NCBI GenBank assembly: GCA_016716385.1
Contig: JADJWL010000026.1
Span: 62,001 to 126,000, forward strand
Reading direction: 5' to 3'
DNA: 64,000 bases
DNA from: Bryobacterales bacterium
GTDB taxonomy: Bacteria; Acidobacteriota; Terriglobia; Bryobacterales; Bryobacteraceae
In this document: one piece after another, positions 16,710 to 25,045 of the stretch
Numbering within the stretch: the first letter of the stretch is position 1
Layout: each line of letters begins with the position of its first letter
Program-made: the position numbers and the translations under genes
The notes under the pieces: generated by a model
The model's database searches: none
The model's input: the letters and a program-made list of their open reading frames with translations, nothing else
Told to the model about the DNA's origin: nothing

Positions 16710-18320
16710 ATGCCACGCCTCATCCTCTGCCTGCTCGCCTGCTGCGCCGCCTTTGGCCAGGACCTCAAACTGCACTACCGCTCCCCCATCGACGGCACGG
16801 AGCAGCCGTACCGTCTCTACCTGCCCGCGGGCCATGACCTCGCGCGCGCCTATCCGCTCGTGATCGCGATGCACGGTACGGGCGGCAACCAGGACACGCT
16901 ATTCGATGGCGAGGCGTACCAGGTGAAGCCATTGAAAGCCGCCGCCGACCGGCACGGCATGATCGTCGTGAGCCCGTTCGGACGCGGCGTCACCGAATTC
17001 CGCGGCATCGGCGAACACGACGTGCTCTCCGTCCTCGAGGACGTTCAGCGGCGCTACCGCATCGACCCGACGCGCATCACGCTGACCGGCCATTCCATGG
17101 GCGGCACCGGCGCCGCCTACCTGGCGCTGCATCGCCCCGATGTGTTCGCCGCAGCCGCCCCGTTGGCCGCCGCCTACAGCTTCCCATGGCTTGCGCGGAA
17201 CGCTCTCACGACGCCGTTTCTCTGGATCGGCGGAGCGGAAGACAGCGACTTCTACCACCGCGGCGTTTCGGTGGGCGTCGAGCGGATGCGCAAGTTCGGG
17301 GTCCCGGTATTGGCTGAAGTCCTGCCCGGCGAGGGGCACCGCGGTCCGGTGAAGGACTTCGACCGCGTCCTCGCCTGGCTGGCCGCGCAGCGCCTCGACC
17401 CCCATCCCCGCGCGTACTTCTTCGAGGCGGACACGCCCCTGCACGGCCAAGCGTGGTGGACCGCGATCGAGGCGATGCGCGAGCCGGGACGCATGGCGTC
17501 CATCGAAGCCGCAGCGGCGTCATCGGCAAAGGCCCAATTCAAGACAAACAATGTCGCTGCGTTCTGCTTCGATCCCGATCCGGAGGTTTTCCGGCGTGAC
17601 CAGCCGGTCGAGGTCTGGACCGATGGGAGCCGCGTGTTCACCGGCGCCATCCCGGCGGCCCGGGAACTCTGCCTCACCCATGGCCGGAACGGGTGGCAGG
17701 CCCGTGTCCAGACGGCGAAGCCGCGCCCGATGACGGCATGGCGCGCGCATCCCGTCGCCACCGCGCCTGAATCCCTCGACATGACGGGCACCGAGAAGCG
17801 CCTGGCCAACTGGATCACGGACGCAATGCGCGCCGCCACCGGCGCCGACCTCGCGCTCTACAACGGCTGGGCCTACCGCGGGCTGCCGCTTCCGCAAGGG
17901 ACGGTCGATATCGTCGACCTGGTCCAGTGCAGTCGCCCGTTCGATCAGTACCTCGTGACGGTCGAACTGACCGGCCGCGACATTGTCGAGATTCTCGAGG
18001 ACAACATCCCGCACCCGAAGAAGGACCGGACCCTGGCTGTCGACATGCCGGGAGCGAGCCGCCTGGTGCAGCTTTCGGGCGCGCGCTATGCGTACACCGG
18101 CCATAAGGTCGTGGAGTCAACCCTCGTGCCGGACCGCGTCTACCGCGTCGCCATGGAGGGGCAGGTGGTGGAGCGGGAGAGCATCCTGCTCGCCGGCCGC
18201 TTCAAAAAGCTCGACTATCGCACGACCGGCGTGCCGCTCACACTCGCGTTGTACGGCCATACGGCGAAATCCGGCAAGATCGTCGCGGCGCGGGAGGGGA
18301 GGGTCCGGGAAGTGCGGTGA
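16710..18320 (+). CDS. Exported alpha/beta-hydrolase fused to a 5'-nucleotidase C-terminal domain
   Basis: A 536-residue exported protein. Residues 1-17 are a signal peptide. Residues 30-230 are a PHB-depolymerase/feruloyl-esterase-like hydrolase with MHGTGG, nucleophile Ser129 in GHSMGG, an Asp in GGAEDSDF and His in GEGHRGP. Residues about 230-345 repeat an esterase-linked linker (DTPLHGQAWWTAIEAM). Residues about 359-500 (TGTEKRLANWITDAMR, TGADLALYNGWAYR, LPQGTVDIVDL, TVELTGRDIVEILEDN) match the C-terminal substrate-binding domain of secreted 5'-nucleotidases/UshA, but the metallophosphatase domain is absent. I find this pairing unusual. The hydrolase call is firm; the C-terminal call is moderately firm. 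Confidence 0.8.
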   Translation: MPRLILCLLACCAAFGQDLKLHYRSPIDGTEQPYRLYLPAGHDLARAYPLVIAMHGTGGNQDTLFDGEAYQVKPLKAAADRHGMIVVSPFGRGVTEFRGIGEHDVLSVLEDVQRRYRIDPTRITLTGHSMGGTGAAYLALHRPDVFAAAAPLAAAYSFPWLARNALTTPFLWIGGAEDSDFYHRGVSVGVERMRKFGVPVLAEVLPGEGHRGPVKDFDRVLAWLAAQRLDPHPRAYFFEADTPLHGQAWWTAIEAMREPGRMASIEAAAASSAKAQFKTNNVAAFCFDPDPEVFRRDQPVEVWTDGSRVFTGAIPAARELCLTHGRNGWQARVQTAKPRPMTAWRAHPVATAPESLDMTGTEKRLANWITDAMRAATGADLALYNGWAYRGLPLPQGTVDIVDLVQCSRPFDQYLVTVELTGRDIVEILEDNIPHPKKDRTLAVDMPGASRLVQLSGARYAYTGHKVVESTLVPDRVYRVAMEGQVVERESILLAGRFKKLDYRTTGVPLTLALYGHTAKSGKIVAAREGRVREVR

Positions 18321-18329
18321 AGCTTCGCG

Positions 18330-19136
18330 TCACAGCCGCGCCGCCTGGACGTGCATCCAGTCGAAGTCACGGGTCCGCCCGAGCGAGACCCAGCCTTCGT
18401 CCTCCCAGATCTTCCAGAACGTCAGGCAGTCGGCCCGCGCGAGACGGGCATTGGCGCGGTTGGAGTTGAGGCCGTTGCGCTCTGGATCGAAATCGATGGC
18501 GATCCCCCAGGAGTGCATCGACCACGCACTTCCCCCGCGCATCCGGCGCACGTTGAGGCAGCCGCCGAAGATGGCGATTCCCGTTTCCCGTCTCGCTGCC
18601 GCGTCGTAGGCGTCGGCAATCCGCTCGAAGCAGCGCCTGGCGGAATCGTGAACCTTCTCGTGAACGAAAAAGCTTGTGACCGGCTTCGTCCGATCCCAGG
18701 AAAGCTGCATCGGAAACGGCAGATGCAGGCGGACCTGGTGAACGCCCATGCCGCCAAACACAGCGTCCACCTGAGCCTGACGCGGCCACAGGGGTGGCGC
18801 GGTCGCGGGCTCCGGATTGGGAGGAGTGCTGTCGCGATCCGGCAGAAACGGCGACGGCCCGCCGGTGTGCCGGTACGCGTACACCCGGAAGGCATAGGCG
18901 GTCTGCGGTCCCATCAGCCCGTCAATGGGGCCTGTTTCGATGCCTTCGGTCCGGCAGACCAACTGCTTCGCCGCCAGCACGCGCCGGGCCTTGGTCCACG
19001 ATTGCGGCGCGGAGACGTGGCCATGCAGCAGAAATGCCGCGATCGCCTGCACCGAAAGCGGGCCGAGGATTCCGTCAATCCGGCCGCGATAGAAGCCAAC
19101 TTCTTTCAGTCTGCGCTGGAGTTCCGAGCCATCCAC
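18330..19136 (-). CDS. M15-like D-Ala-D-Ala carboxypeptidase / endolysin-type protein with peptidoglycan-binding-like repeats
   Basis: A protein of about 268 residues acting on peptidoglycan. The N-terminal part has two motifs like PG_binding_1 (LKEVGFYRGRIDGILGPLSVQAI and GIETGPIDGLMGPQTAYAF). After a Pro-rich linker, the C-terminal domain carries WSMHSWGIAIDFD (zinc His and Asp) and later FDWMHVQ, as in Peptidase_M15_4 VanY/endolysin proteins. The longest frame starts at 19310, but its first 58 residues are low-complexity and unlike the family; GTG 19136 after a G-rich stretch is a plausible start. No phage genes are adjacent. It may be a domesticated lysin. Confidence 0.75.
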   Translation of the reverse strand: MDGSELQRRLKEVGFYRGRIDGILGPLSVQAIAAFLLHGHVSAPQSWTKARRVLAAKQLVCRTEGIETGPIDGLMGPQTAYAFRVYAYRHTGGPSPFLPDRDSTPPNPEPATAPPLWPRQAQVDAVFGGMGVHQVRLHLPFPMQLSWDRTKPVTSFFVHEKVHDSARRCFERIADAYDAAARRETGIAIFGGCLNVRRMRGGSAWSMHSWGIAIDFDPERNGLNSNRANARLARADCLTFWKIWEDEGWVSLGRTRDFDWMHVQAARL

Positions 19137-19386
19137 ACTACACGCACCCCCCGGCTTTATGCTACCGGGCGGTGTCAAGCGGTCCGCGAATGACCCGGTT
19201 CGTGCCGCGTCCTGTCCCGGATGCCGGATAGCTGCCTGCGCCACCGGGCAGATGCGCCATACGCCGGGGCAGGGGCAACCCCTGCTCCTGCCGGGCTGCG
19301 ATAAATTCACGAATCGCGTCCGTGATATTCATCTCCGTAGTTACGCAGTTGTCGGTTCTGCACGAACCGTTGCACGTTTGATCCTA

Positions 19387-19722
19387 TCAACTAACGATTG
19401 TTGCGATCTGATGCGGAGAGCTGAGGCTCTCGCCGATTCCGGCAAGCATACGTCCTGTCGGGTCAATGAACCTCAATCGATTGTTTCGAACATAGCTGTA
19501 CAGATTCCAGCTTTGTGGATCGCTCTCCTGCTGATCCGCGAACGGCGCATCCGCACTCGTAAACCGCCCCCCGAAGGAATCCAGCCCCGTCTCCGCATCC
19601 CGTTCTTTGCCGGTACAACCAGACCCAGTGCCGATTCGTCGTAAGCCTGCCGGGAGCGCAGTCGCGGTATTTGAGTTATCGAGTGCGAGGCCCGGATGCA
19701 GGCTGGTATTCTCGGTGGGCAA
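19387..19722 (-). pseudogene. Relic of an Rhs-repeat core (C-terminal fragment, internally deleted)
   Basis: Residues GKERDAETGLDSFGGRFTSAD, then ESDPQSWNLYSYVRNNRLRFIDPTGR, are the conserved Rhs repeat-associated core that precedes polymorphic toxin tips. Compared with the usual core, about 8-10 residues (the ARYY... segment) are missing between GLD and GRFTS. There is no upstream Rhs repeat region and only about 20 residues after the core. The 19137-19386 and 19723-19953 flanks show no credible gene. It is best read as debris of an Rhs element. Confidence 0.7.
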
Positions 19723-19953
19723 CCCCAGGCGCGAGTTTTCGCCTAGCAGGGCACGTGGTGCCCGGCATGAGATCCAGGCCAGCAGGCCGGGCTCGGCCTG
19801 GACGTGCTGGGCCGTTTCTGTCTAAGTCACGATCACGATCTTCTTGATCTTACGCCGTGGCGTGGGTTGCTGGAACAGAGGGCCATGAGGCGAGTAGAGG
19901 CAGGCTGGATCGATGGCTGTATCAATGCCAGGGTGCTGGTGCTGGCCGGGCGG

Positions 19954-20385
19954 TTAAAGAGAAGAGATCACTTGCAGGCCGGGGATCTTCTGGAAGTGAC
20001 GGACGTTGCCCGTAAGCACGGCATAGCCTTGTTCGATGGCGGCAGCCGCGATCATCAGATCGTTGAACGGCAGCACGTTGCCCTTGGCCGCTTCCTGCCC
20101 TTGGATTTGACCCACCAGACACCCGGTCTGTTTGGTAACCGGATGCACCGGAAGCAGGCTCAGCAGCTCCTCAATGTACTGGCGCCGGCGCTGGCTGGCT
20201 GCTAGAGTCTGGGCGCGGAAAATTCCGTGAACCAGTTCGGCGACCGACACCGGAGAGAGCGAGAGTTCCAGTGGTCCGTGAGTGCGGAAGATGCTTTCGA
20301 TAAAGCCCGCGATGGACTCCTCCCGGCGCTCGGCTGCGATCACGGTGCTGGAGTCCAGCACTAATCCCAGGAGGGCGGATTCCAT
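19954..20385 (-). CDS. vapC: PIN-domain RNase toxin (VapC family)
   Basis: A 143-residue PIN-fold ribonuclease. The first acidic residue is in LVLDSSTVIAAER, the middle Glu in VSVAELVHGIFRA, and the C-terminal acidic residues in LPFNDLMIAAAAIEQGYAVLTGN, matching the metal-binding quartet of VapC toxins. It overlaps the 3' end of the antitoxin gene by 25 bp, as expected for a coupled type II toxin-antitoxin operon. Reading frame and catalytic residues are intact, in contrast to the relic copy near 36.7 kb. Confidence 0.9.
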   Translation of the reverse strand: MESALLGLVLDSSTVIAAERREESIAGFIESIFRTHGPLELSLSPVSVAELVHGIFRAQTLAASQRRRQYIEELLSLLPVHPVTKQTGCLVGQIQGQEAAKGNVLPFNDLMIAAAAIEQGYAVLTGNVRHFQKIPGLQVISSL

Positions 20386-20651
20386 GGCTGTTGATGTTGA
20401 GCGATGATCTCTTCGAGGTCTTTGCCGAAGTCCTCGTCGAGCGTGACGGTTGAGTTGCGCTGCCGGGCTTCACGCAGGACTTCGGTGATGGGCCGCCCAC
20501 TGCGGTGGGGGGCGCTGATCACGGCCACCGGCCGGTGATCTTCCTGTTCGATAATCACCTCGCTGCCATGCTCGACCTTGGCCAGCACGGCGCGCACGTC
20601 GCGGGCGAGTTCGGCTTCGGTAATGCGGAGCGTGCCCATATCCATGATCAT
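20361..20651 (-). CDS. vapB: Phd/YefM-type antitoxin partner of VapC
   Basis: A 96-residue antitoxin (or 92 if ATG 20639 is used). The N-terminal Phd/YefM fold reads MGTLRITEAELARDVRAVLAKVEHGSEVIIEQEDHRPVAVI, a DNA-binding region. The C-terminal tail (DLEEIIAQHQQPWNPPSWD) should wrap the toxin. It starts 3 bp after the stop of the ferredoxin-like gene, so it could be read from that promoter as well as its own. The relic at 36.7 kb retains a very similar tail (AAIAAHREPLEPPAWD). Confidence 0.87.
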   Translation of the reverse strand: MIMDMGTLRITEAELARDVRAVLAKVEHGSEVIIEQEDHRPVAVISAPHRSGRPITEVLREARQRNSTVTLDEDFGKDLEEIIAQHQQPWNPPSWD

Positions 20652-20654
20652 AGC

Positions 20655-21041
20655 CTAGCTGACGCGATCCGCCCCGCCTGCCAGCGGATTCGTCGCAAAC
20701 GCGAACTCCTCCACTGGCTTGCCTCCCGCCAGATGTTCCTGAATAATCCGTTCCAGGCGTTCCGGCGTGCAGTGGTGGTACCACGTGCCTTCCGGATACA
20801 CGACCGCAATCGGTCCCTGCTCGCAGACCCGCAGGCAATTCGCCTTCGTCCGGTACACGCACGCGTCTCCCTTCATCAGGCCCAGTTCCTTCAGCCGCGT
20901 CTTGAGATACTCCCATGACGCGAGCCCCTCCTCCTTCGTGCAGCATTCCGCTTCCGTCTGGTCCGCGCAGAGAAAGATGTGGCGCTTGATCTTGCCGATG
21001 CCCAGGCCCCGTCCGACCTTCTGGAGACGATCCGTGTCCAT
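20655..21041 (-). CDS. Thioredoxin-like [2Fe-2S] ferredoxin domain protein
   Basis: A protein of about 128 residues. KRHIFLCADQTEAECC and later CVYRTKANCLRVCEQGPIAVVYPEGTWYHHCTPE supply cysteines in the arrangement of thioredoxin-like [2Fe-2S] ferredoxins (as in NuoE-like and 'Shethna-type' proteins). These act as small electron carriers or cobalamin-pathway-associated ferredoxins. ATG 21041 (MDTDRLQKVGRG) is preferred; the frame also has an ATG at 21059, only 5 bp from the divergent metallopeptidase start. The vapBC pair follows immediately on the same strand. Confidence 0.82.
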   Translation of the reverse strand: MDTDRLQKVGRGLGIGKIKRHIFLCADQTEAECCTKEEGLASWEYLKTRLKELGLMKGDACVYRTKANCLRVCEQGPIAVVYPEGTWYHHCTPERLERIIQEHLAGGKPVEEFAFATNPLAGGADRVS

Positions 21042-21064
21042 ACCTTCGTAGAATAGCAACAGGG

Positions 21065-21460
21065 ATGCATCCGGCCGACTTCGACAAACTCGTGGAACGC
21101 GCGTGCACCCGCATCCCCAAGCCGTTTCGCGACCGCCTCGAAAACGTGGCGATCGTCGTCGAGCGCGAGCCCTCTCCCGGGCAACTCCGGGCGGCGGGCA
21201 TCCGCGGCGGCGGCACCCTGCTCGGGCTGTACGAAGGCCGCCCGCTCACGGACCGGTCGGTCTTCCACAGCTTCGCCATGCCGGACCGCATCACGATCTT
21301 CCAGGGTCCGCACGAGCGCCTCGCCCGCGACGAAGCCGACCTGAAGCGCCTGGTTGAGGAAACGGTGTGGCATGAGGTCGCCCACTATTTCGGGATGGAT
21401 GAACGGCGGGTCCGGGCGGCCGAGGCGCGCCGCAGACGCCTGCGCCGCCGAGCTACTTGA
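21065..21460 (+). CDS. Small zincin-like metallopeptidase family protein
   Basis: A 131-residue protein with the zinc motif HEVAHYFGMDE near the C-terminus (H-E-x-x-H plus a downstream Asp/Glu). The N-terminal region resembles the 'metallopeptidase family protein' / minimal zincin group found beside many housekeeping genes (DFDKLVERA...PKPFRDRLENVAIVVE, LLGLYEGRPLTDRS, ITIFQGP). Length is typical for that family. It ends in a very basic tail (RRRRLRRR). Start ATG 21065. The 3' end overlaps the convergent MerR gene by 8 bp. Confidence 0.87.
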   Translation: MHPADFDKLVERACTRIPKPFRDRLENVAIVVEREPSPGQLRAAGIRGGGTLLGLYEGRPLTDRSVFHSFAMPDRITIFQGPHERLARDEADLKRLVEETVWHEVAHYFGMDERRVRAAEARRRRLRRRAT

Positions 21461-21854
21461 GCAGCGTCAGGATCTCGGCCAGCTCGGCGCGGATCTGCGC
21501 CAGGCCGTCGCCGTCACCACCGAACAGCGCCTGCTGCTTCTGCGGGACGGCCTTCCGCCTGGCCGCGGGCTTGTCCTGCTGGAGATGCTGGCGCGCGCCC
21601 TCGATCGTGAAGCGCTTCTCGTAGAGCAGGTGCTTGATCTTGAGCAGCAGTTCGACGTCTTTGCGCCGGAACAGGCGGTGTCCGGTGCCGGACTTCTTCG
21701 GCTGCAGAGCGCTGAACTCGGTTTCCCAAAAGCGCAGGACGTAGGGCTGCACGCCAACCAGGGCACTCACTTCGCCGATGCGGAAATAGAGTTTGTCGGG
21801 GATTGCCGTCGTGTCGGGAATCGCCGCGGGTTCCGCCATATCGCTATTCGCCAT
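21453..21854 (-). CDS. MerR-family transcriptional regulator
   Basis: A 133-residue regulator. The N-terminal winged helix is YFRIGEVSALVGVQPYVLRFWETEFSALQPKKSGTGHRLFRRKDVELLLKI (about residues 22-72), followed by a dimerisation helix region and a short C-terminal tail (IRAELAEILTLLK). There is no cobalamin-binding domain, so it is not a LitR/CarH photoreceptor, although it is the last gene of the carotenoid operon. ATG 21854 was chosen because it lies just after the acyltransferase stop at 21856. A role in regulating the operon is a positional guess. Confidence 0.88.
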   Translation of the reverse strand: MANSDMAEPAAIPDTTAIPDKLYFRIGEVSALVGVQPYVLRFWETEFSALQPKKSGTGHRLFRRKDVELLLKIKHLLYEKRFTIEGARQHLQQDKPAARRKAVPQKQQALFGGDGDGLAQIRAELAEILTLLK

Positions 21855-21855
21855 G

Positions 21856-22596
21856 CTACGGGATCGTTGGGCTTCCGTCAATCAGCGCCCGCACGCGGTC
21901 CAGCGCCAGCACCGCGGCATCCGGCGCGGCCAGGAGTTCCTCGGGTGCGACCGCTGCCCCGAAGCGCAGCACGAACCGCCCCGCCTCCGAGACTCCCGCC
22001 GGGACCACCGGGAGTCCCCGCTCCGCCAGCAAACGCAGCAGGCGATCCACGCCGGGCAGCGGCCTGCCGACTGTGCCCGCGACTCCCGCCACGCCCTCCG
22101 GGAACAGGCCGACCGGCCGCTCCATGGCCCGAGCGTCGGACAGCAGCCGCCGCACGGTGCGCGCCGTCCGCGCCGGATTCGCTCCCGCGAACGCGACCGG
22201 GTAACAGGAGAGGGCATGCGCCACGCGGGGCAGCAGCAGGTCGCCCGGATTCGGCGCCCGTAGCGGCCCCAGACGCAGCGGCGGCCAGTTCGCCGTGACG
22301 ATCCAGCGCACCGGCGGCTCCCCCGCGCCATACCGCTGGCGGATCCCCTGGGTCAGCACCGACGCCGTGTGCAGGATCCACAGGCCCTTCCGCTGGTAGT
22401 GGTTCGCCACGAGGACGAAGCGCGGCGACTCGGGAAGTCCGTCAAGCCCAAGCCAGAGCGGCGGCGGTTCCATCCGGTCGACCACACCGCGGGTGAACCG
22501 GTCGAGCGATTCCCGCGTGCCGTTCAGGATGTGCGGCGTCAAGCCCCGCACCAGGTCCCACGGGACGGGATAACTTAGACTGCCCGGCCCTTCCAC
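21856..22596 (-). CDS. Lysophospholipid-acyltransferase-like protein (possible carotenoid glycoside acyltransferase)
   Basis: A 246-residue protein. The start is GTG 22596, overlapping the GT2 gene by 22 bp with GGAGAG upstream; a longer open frame upstream is antisense-like noise within the GT2 gene. PlsC-like elements are FVLVANHYQRKGLW and GLFPEGVAG (block III). The usual H-x4-D catalytic pair is not intact: the Asp position is replaced, so the enzyme may be divergent or use a variant mechanism. In the carotenoid operon beside a GT2 it could esterify a glycosylated carotenoid, as CrtO does in Staphylococcus. Inference from context. Confidence 0.72.
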   Translation of the reverse strand: MEGPGSLSYPVPWDLVRGLTPHILNGTRESLDRFTRGVVDRMEPPPLWLGLDGLPESPRFVLVANHYQRKGLWILHTASVLTQGIRQRYGAGEPPVRWIVTANWPPLRLGPLRAPNPGDLLLPRVAHALSCYPVAFAGANPARTARTVRRLLSDARAMERPVGLFPEGVAGVAGTVGRPLPGVDRLLRLLAERGLPVVPAGVSEAGRFVLRFGAAVAPEELLAAPDAAVLALDRVRALIDGSPTIP

Positions 22597-23645
22597 TCGA
22601 CTCTCCGCCCGAGCGCCACCGTGAACATGCCCTTGAGTGCGATCAGTTGGAACAGGTATATCGCCAGCGGGGCCAGAAGAACCCCCACGCCGCCGTACCA
22701 CGGCGCCAGCAGGACCAGCGGCGCAGCCGCGAAAACAGCCATCGCCTGCCACTGTTCGAAGAATCCGAGCAGCGCCAGCACCGGCAGGTACGAGGTCAGC
22801 AGCGCCGACGCCAGCACCACCTGCATGCCGCCCAGAGGGTTGGCCAGCAGGAACCGGAACGAATTCTTCTCGAAGCCGCGCAGGATCGCTCCAAAACTGT
22901 CGTACATCCGCACGTTGGCCAGGTGCCCGGCGCGCACGACGCGCGTCTTGAGGCCCTTTGCGTTGGCTAGCGCCGCGAGTTCCGCGTCTTCGATGATGGC
23001 GCCGGCTACGGCTTCGTGTCCCCCAATGGCGAAGTACGCCTCCCGCCGGATCAGCAAACATTGGCCGTTCGCCATCGCTTCCGTGCGGCTGCCGTTCACC
23101 CGCCGCGCGCTCACGCCGCAGAAATACAGCGCGAACGCATAGGGCAGGATCGCTTCTTCGATCAACGACTGGCGCACCTGGCGCGGGAACACCGACACCA
23201 TGTCGAGGCCCTCGCTTTCCGCATAGGTCATCAGCGACAGCGCCATCTTGCGGTCGTACCAGGTGTCGGCGTCGGCAAACAGCAGCCACGCGGAGCGGGC
23301 CTGCTGCGCGCCAATCCAGCAGGCATGCGGCTTGCCGAGCCAGCCCTCGGGCAGCGGCGGCGCGGGAATCACCTTCGCGCCGGCCCCCGCCGCCACGGCT
23401 GCGGTCTTGTCAGCCGAATGATCGTCCACCACAAGGACGGGACGCCCGGGGAAACTGTCGACCGCCCGCCCGATGTTCGCCGCTTCGTTGCGGGCGGGGA
23501 TCACGACCGTCACATCCGGATCCGGGCCGGCCGTCGTCAGGGGCAGCTTCGGCAACAGTTGGAAGTTCAACCTCGACTTGATCAGAAAAAAGACGATTCC
23601 GGCGCCAAAAACCAGAGCGACCTGCAGCGCGAACTGCTCGTTCAC
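22575..23645 (-). CDS. Membrane GT2-family glycosyltransferase (CrtQ-like position)
   Basis: A 356-residue enzyme. The start GTG 23645 overlaps the stop of the sulfite-oxidase-like gene (GTGA). One N-terminal membrane helix (ALQVALVFGAGIVFFLI) is followed by the GT-A domain VTVVIPARNEAANIGRAVDSF, VLVVDDHSADKT, LFADADTWYDRKMALSL (DxD-like) and IIEDAELAALANAKGL. Three or more C-terminal membrane helices follow. The architecture matches hopanoid- and carotenoid-associated glycosyltransferases such as CrtQ. Within this operon it most likely glycosylates a carotenoid carboxylate or hydroxyl group. Confidence 0.86.
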   Translation of the reverse strand: MNEQFALQVALVFGAGIVFFLIKSRLNFQLLPKLPLTTAGPDPDVTVVIPARNEAANIGRAVDSFPGRPVLVVDDHSADKTAAVAAGAGAKVIPAPPLPEGWLGKPHACWIGAQQARSAWLLFADADTWYDRKMALSLMTYAESEGLDMVSVFPRQVRQSLIEEAILPYAFALYFCGVSARRVNGSRTEAMANGQCLLIRREAYFAIGGHEAVAGAIIEDAELAALANAKGLKTRVVRAGHLANVRMYDSFGAILRGFEKNSFRFLLANPLGGMQVVLASALLTSYLPVLALLGFFEQWQAMAVFAAAPLVLLAPWYGGVGVLLAPLAIYLFQLIALKGMFTVALGRRVEWKGRAV

Positions 23646-25045
23646 GCCGAAATCCTCCGCCGCGTCGGACCGCTGACTCCGGAAGGAAACAGCGGCGAGG
23701 GCTCCGCCGCCTGCCAGTTCCCTTCGCCGTCGCGAGCCCGGGCCTCCACCTCGCGCGCACCCGGATCCGCGCCGATCTCGGCGTACCAGCGTGTCAGAGA
23801 CGCGGCGGAAAGTGGCGTGTCGAGCTGCGCCGGGTGCCAGGGGCCATCGTCCGCCCGCACCTCGACCGCGCTGATGCCGCGGGTGCCGGCGAACGACACA
23901 CCCCCGACCCGCACGGTACCGCCGTCGCGGACGGCGCGGTCGATGGACGAACCCGTGTGGACCCGCGGCTCCTTCGTATAGCCCATCCTGGGCCAGGTCC
24001 CGAAGTACGGCTCGCTGACAAACGCGATCTCGCTCAACCACTTCACCGACTTGAAACCGTAATACCGCGGCGCCACCAGGCGGATCGGAAAGCCGTGCCC
24101 CCGATTCAGCGTCCTGCCGTTCATGCCGAGCGCCAGCAGGATCTCGTCGGAAACGCCGTAATCCAGGGGCAGGCTGTCGCCATGCCCGTCCACGCCAAGA
24201 AAGGCCACCTCGACAATATCGCGCGGCAGCGTCCCCGGGTCAACCAGTTGACCCATGCGCAGGCCGCTCCAAAGCGCGGTTCCCATCAGGTTGGTCTTCA
24301 GCGTATTGCTCACGCAGCGCATCGTTGAATAGCGTTCGATGCGCGGGGCAGACAGCAATTCCGTGTAGCTCAACTCCCAAAGCAGACGGCCGTTCGCCGT
24401 GATGCGCAGCCGCCAGGATCCTGGATCGATCGCCGGATCCACGGCGTTCTTGCTCATCAGGTAGAAGTCGCGCACGGACGTGACTGCGGGCCGGACGAAA
24501 CCGGGCGCGAAGGTATCCGGCGGCGGCGAGAACGGAAACAGTTCGACCGGATCGACCGCCCGGCGCGCCATCGCGCGGTTGCGCGAAAAGCTCTCCGCGG
24601 CCACCGCGCCGGTCGTGCCCGCCATGAGGAGGCCGAGAAACGCGCGCCGCGCCGGGTTGGGCGTCACCGCTGCCGGCCGCCACAACAGAACCGCCAGCGC
24701 GGGCGCCCAGAACGCAGCCTGACCAGCCAGGGAGCCGTACTCGAAGAAGCGGCTGGCTCCCCAACTGAGAGCGATCGCCGCCGGTAGCATCGGCCACCCC
24801 CGAATGAGTGCCGAGGTCGTGGCCAGGAAACCCAGAGCGGCGAGCCCTCCCGTGACCGCGAACGGCTTGGCCCATTCTCCCAGCGCCGACAGAATTGCCA
24901 GCGCCCAGTCATTGGGAGTGCGGGCCATGATCCACTCGCCAATCGCTTCTGGCCAGAGGGGAATCCAGCCCGCCCGGAAGGCCGCGTAGTGAATCGCCAG
25001 GCCGGCGCAGGTCGCCCACGACCCGCGTTCCATGGCTGATCTCAA
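23642..25045 (-). CDS. Sulfite-oxidase-family molybdopterin oxidoreductase with N-terminal membrane segments
   Basis: A 467-residue protein. Residues about 10-130 contain several hydrophobic helices. Residues about 180-440 are a SUOX/YedY-like catalytic domain with the molybdenum Cys in STMRCVSNTL, plus LGVDGHGDSLPLDY, NRGHGFPIRLVAPRYYGFKSVKWL and a C-terminal dimer domain (GISAVEVRADDGPWHPAQL). It lacks the MsrP-type soluble layout. ATG 25045 overlaps the crtB-like stop (ATGA). A molybdoenzyme in a carotenoid operon is unexpected; it could oxidise a carotenoid end group, or be an unrelated passenger. Confidence 0.88.
   Translation of the reverse strand: MRSAMERGSWATCAGLAIHYAAFRAGWIPLWPEAIGEWIMARTPNDWALAILSALGEWAKPFAVTGGLAALGFLATTSALIRGWPMLPAAIALSWGASRFFEYGSLAGQAAFWAPALAVLLWRPAAVTPNPARRAFLGLLMAGTTGAVAAESFSRNRAMARRAVDPVELFPFSPPPDTFAPGFVRPAVTSVRDFYLMSKNAVDPAIDPGSWRLRITANGRLLWELSYTELLSAPRIERYSTMRCVSNTLKTNLMGTALWSGLRMGQLVDPGTLPRDIVEVAFLGVDGHGDSLPLDYGVSDEILLALGMNGRTLNRGHGFPIRLVAPRYYGFKSVKWLSEIAFVSEPYFGTWPRMGYTKEPRVHTGSSIDRAVRDGGTVRVGGVSFAGTRGISAVEVRADDGPWHPAQLDTPLSAASLTRWYAEIGADPGAREVEARARDGEGNWQAAEPSPLFPSGVSGPTRRRISA

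Noticed and set aside
19137..19310. 58-residue N-terminal extension of the M15-type protein
   Set aside because: Pro/Gly/Cys-rich and unlike family N-termini; GTG 19136 fits better.
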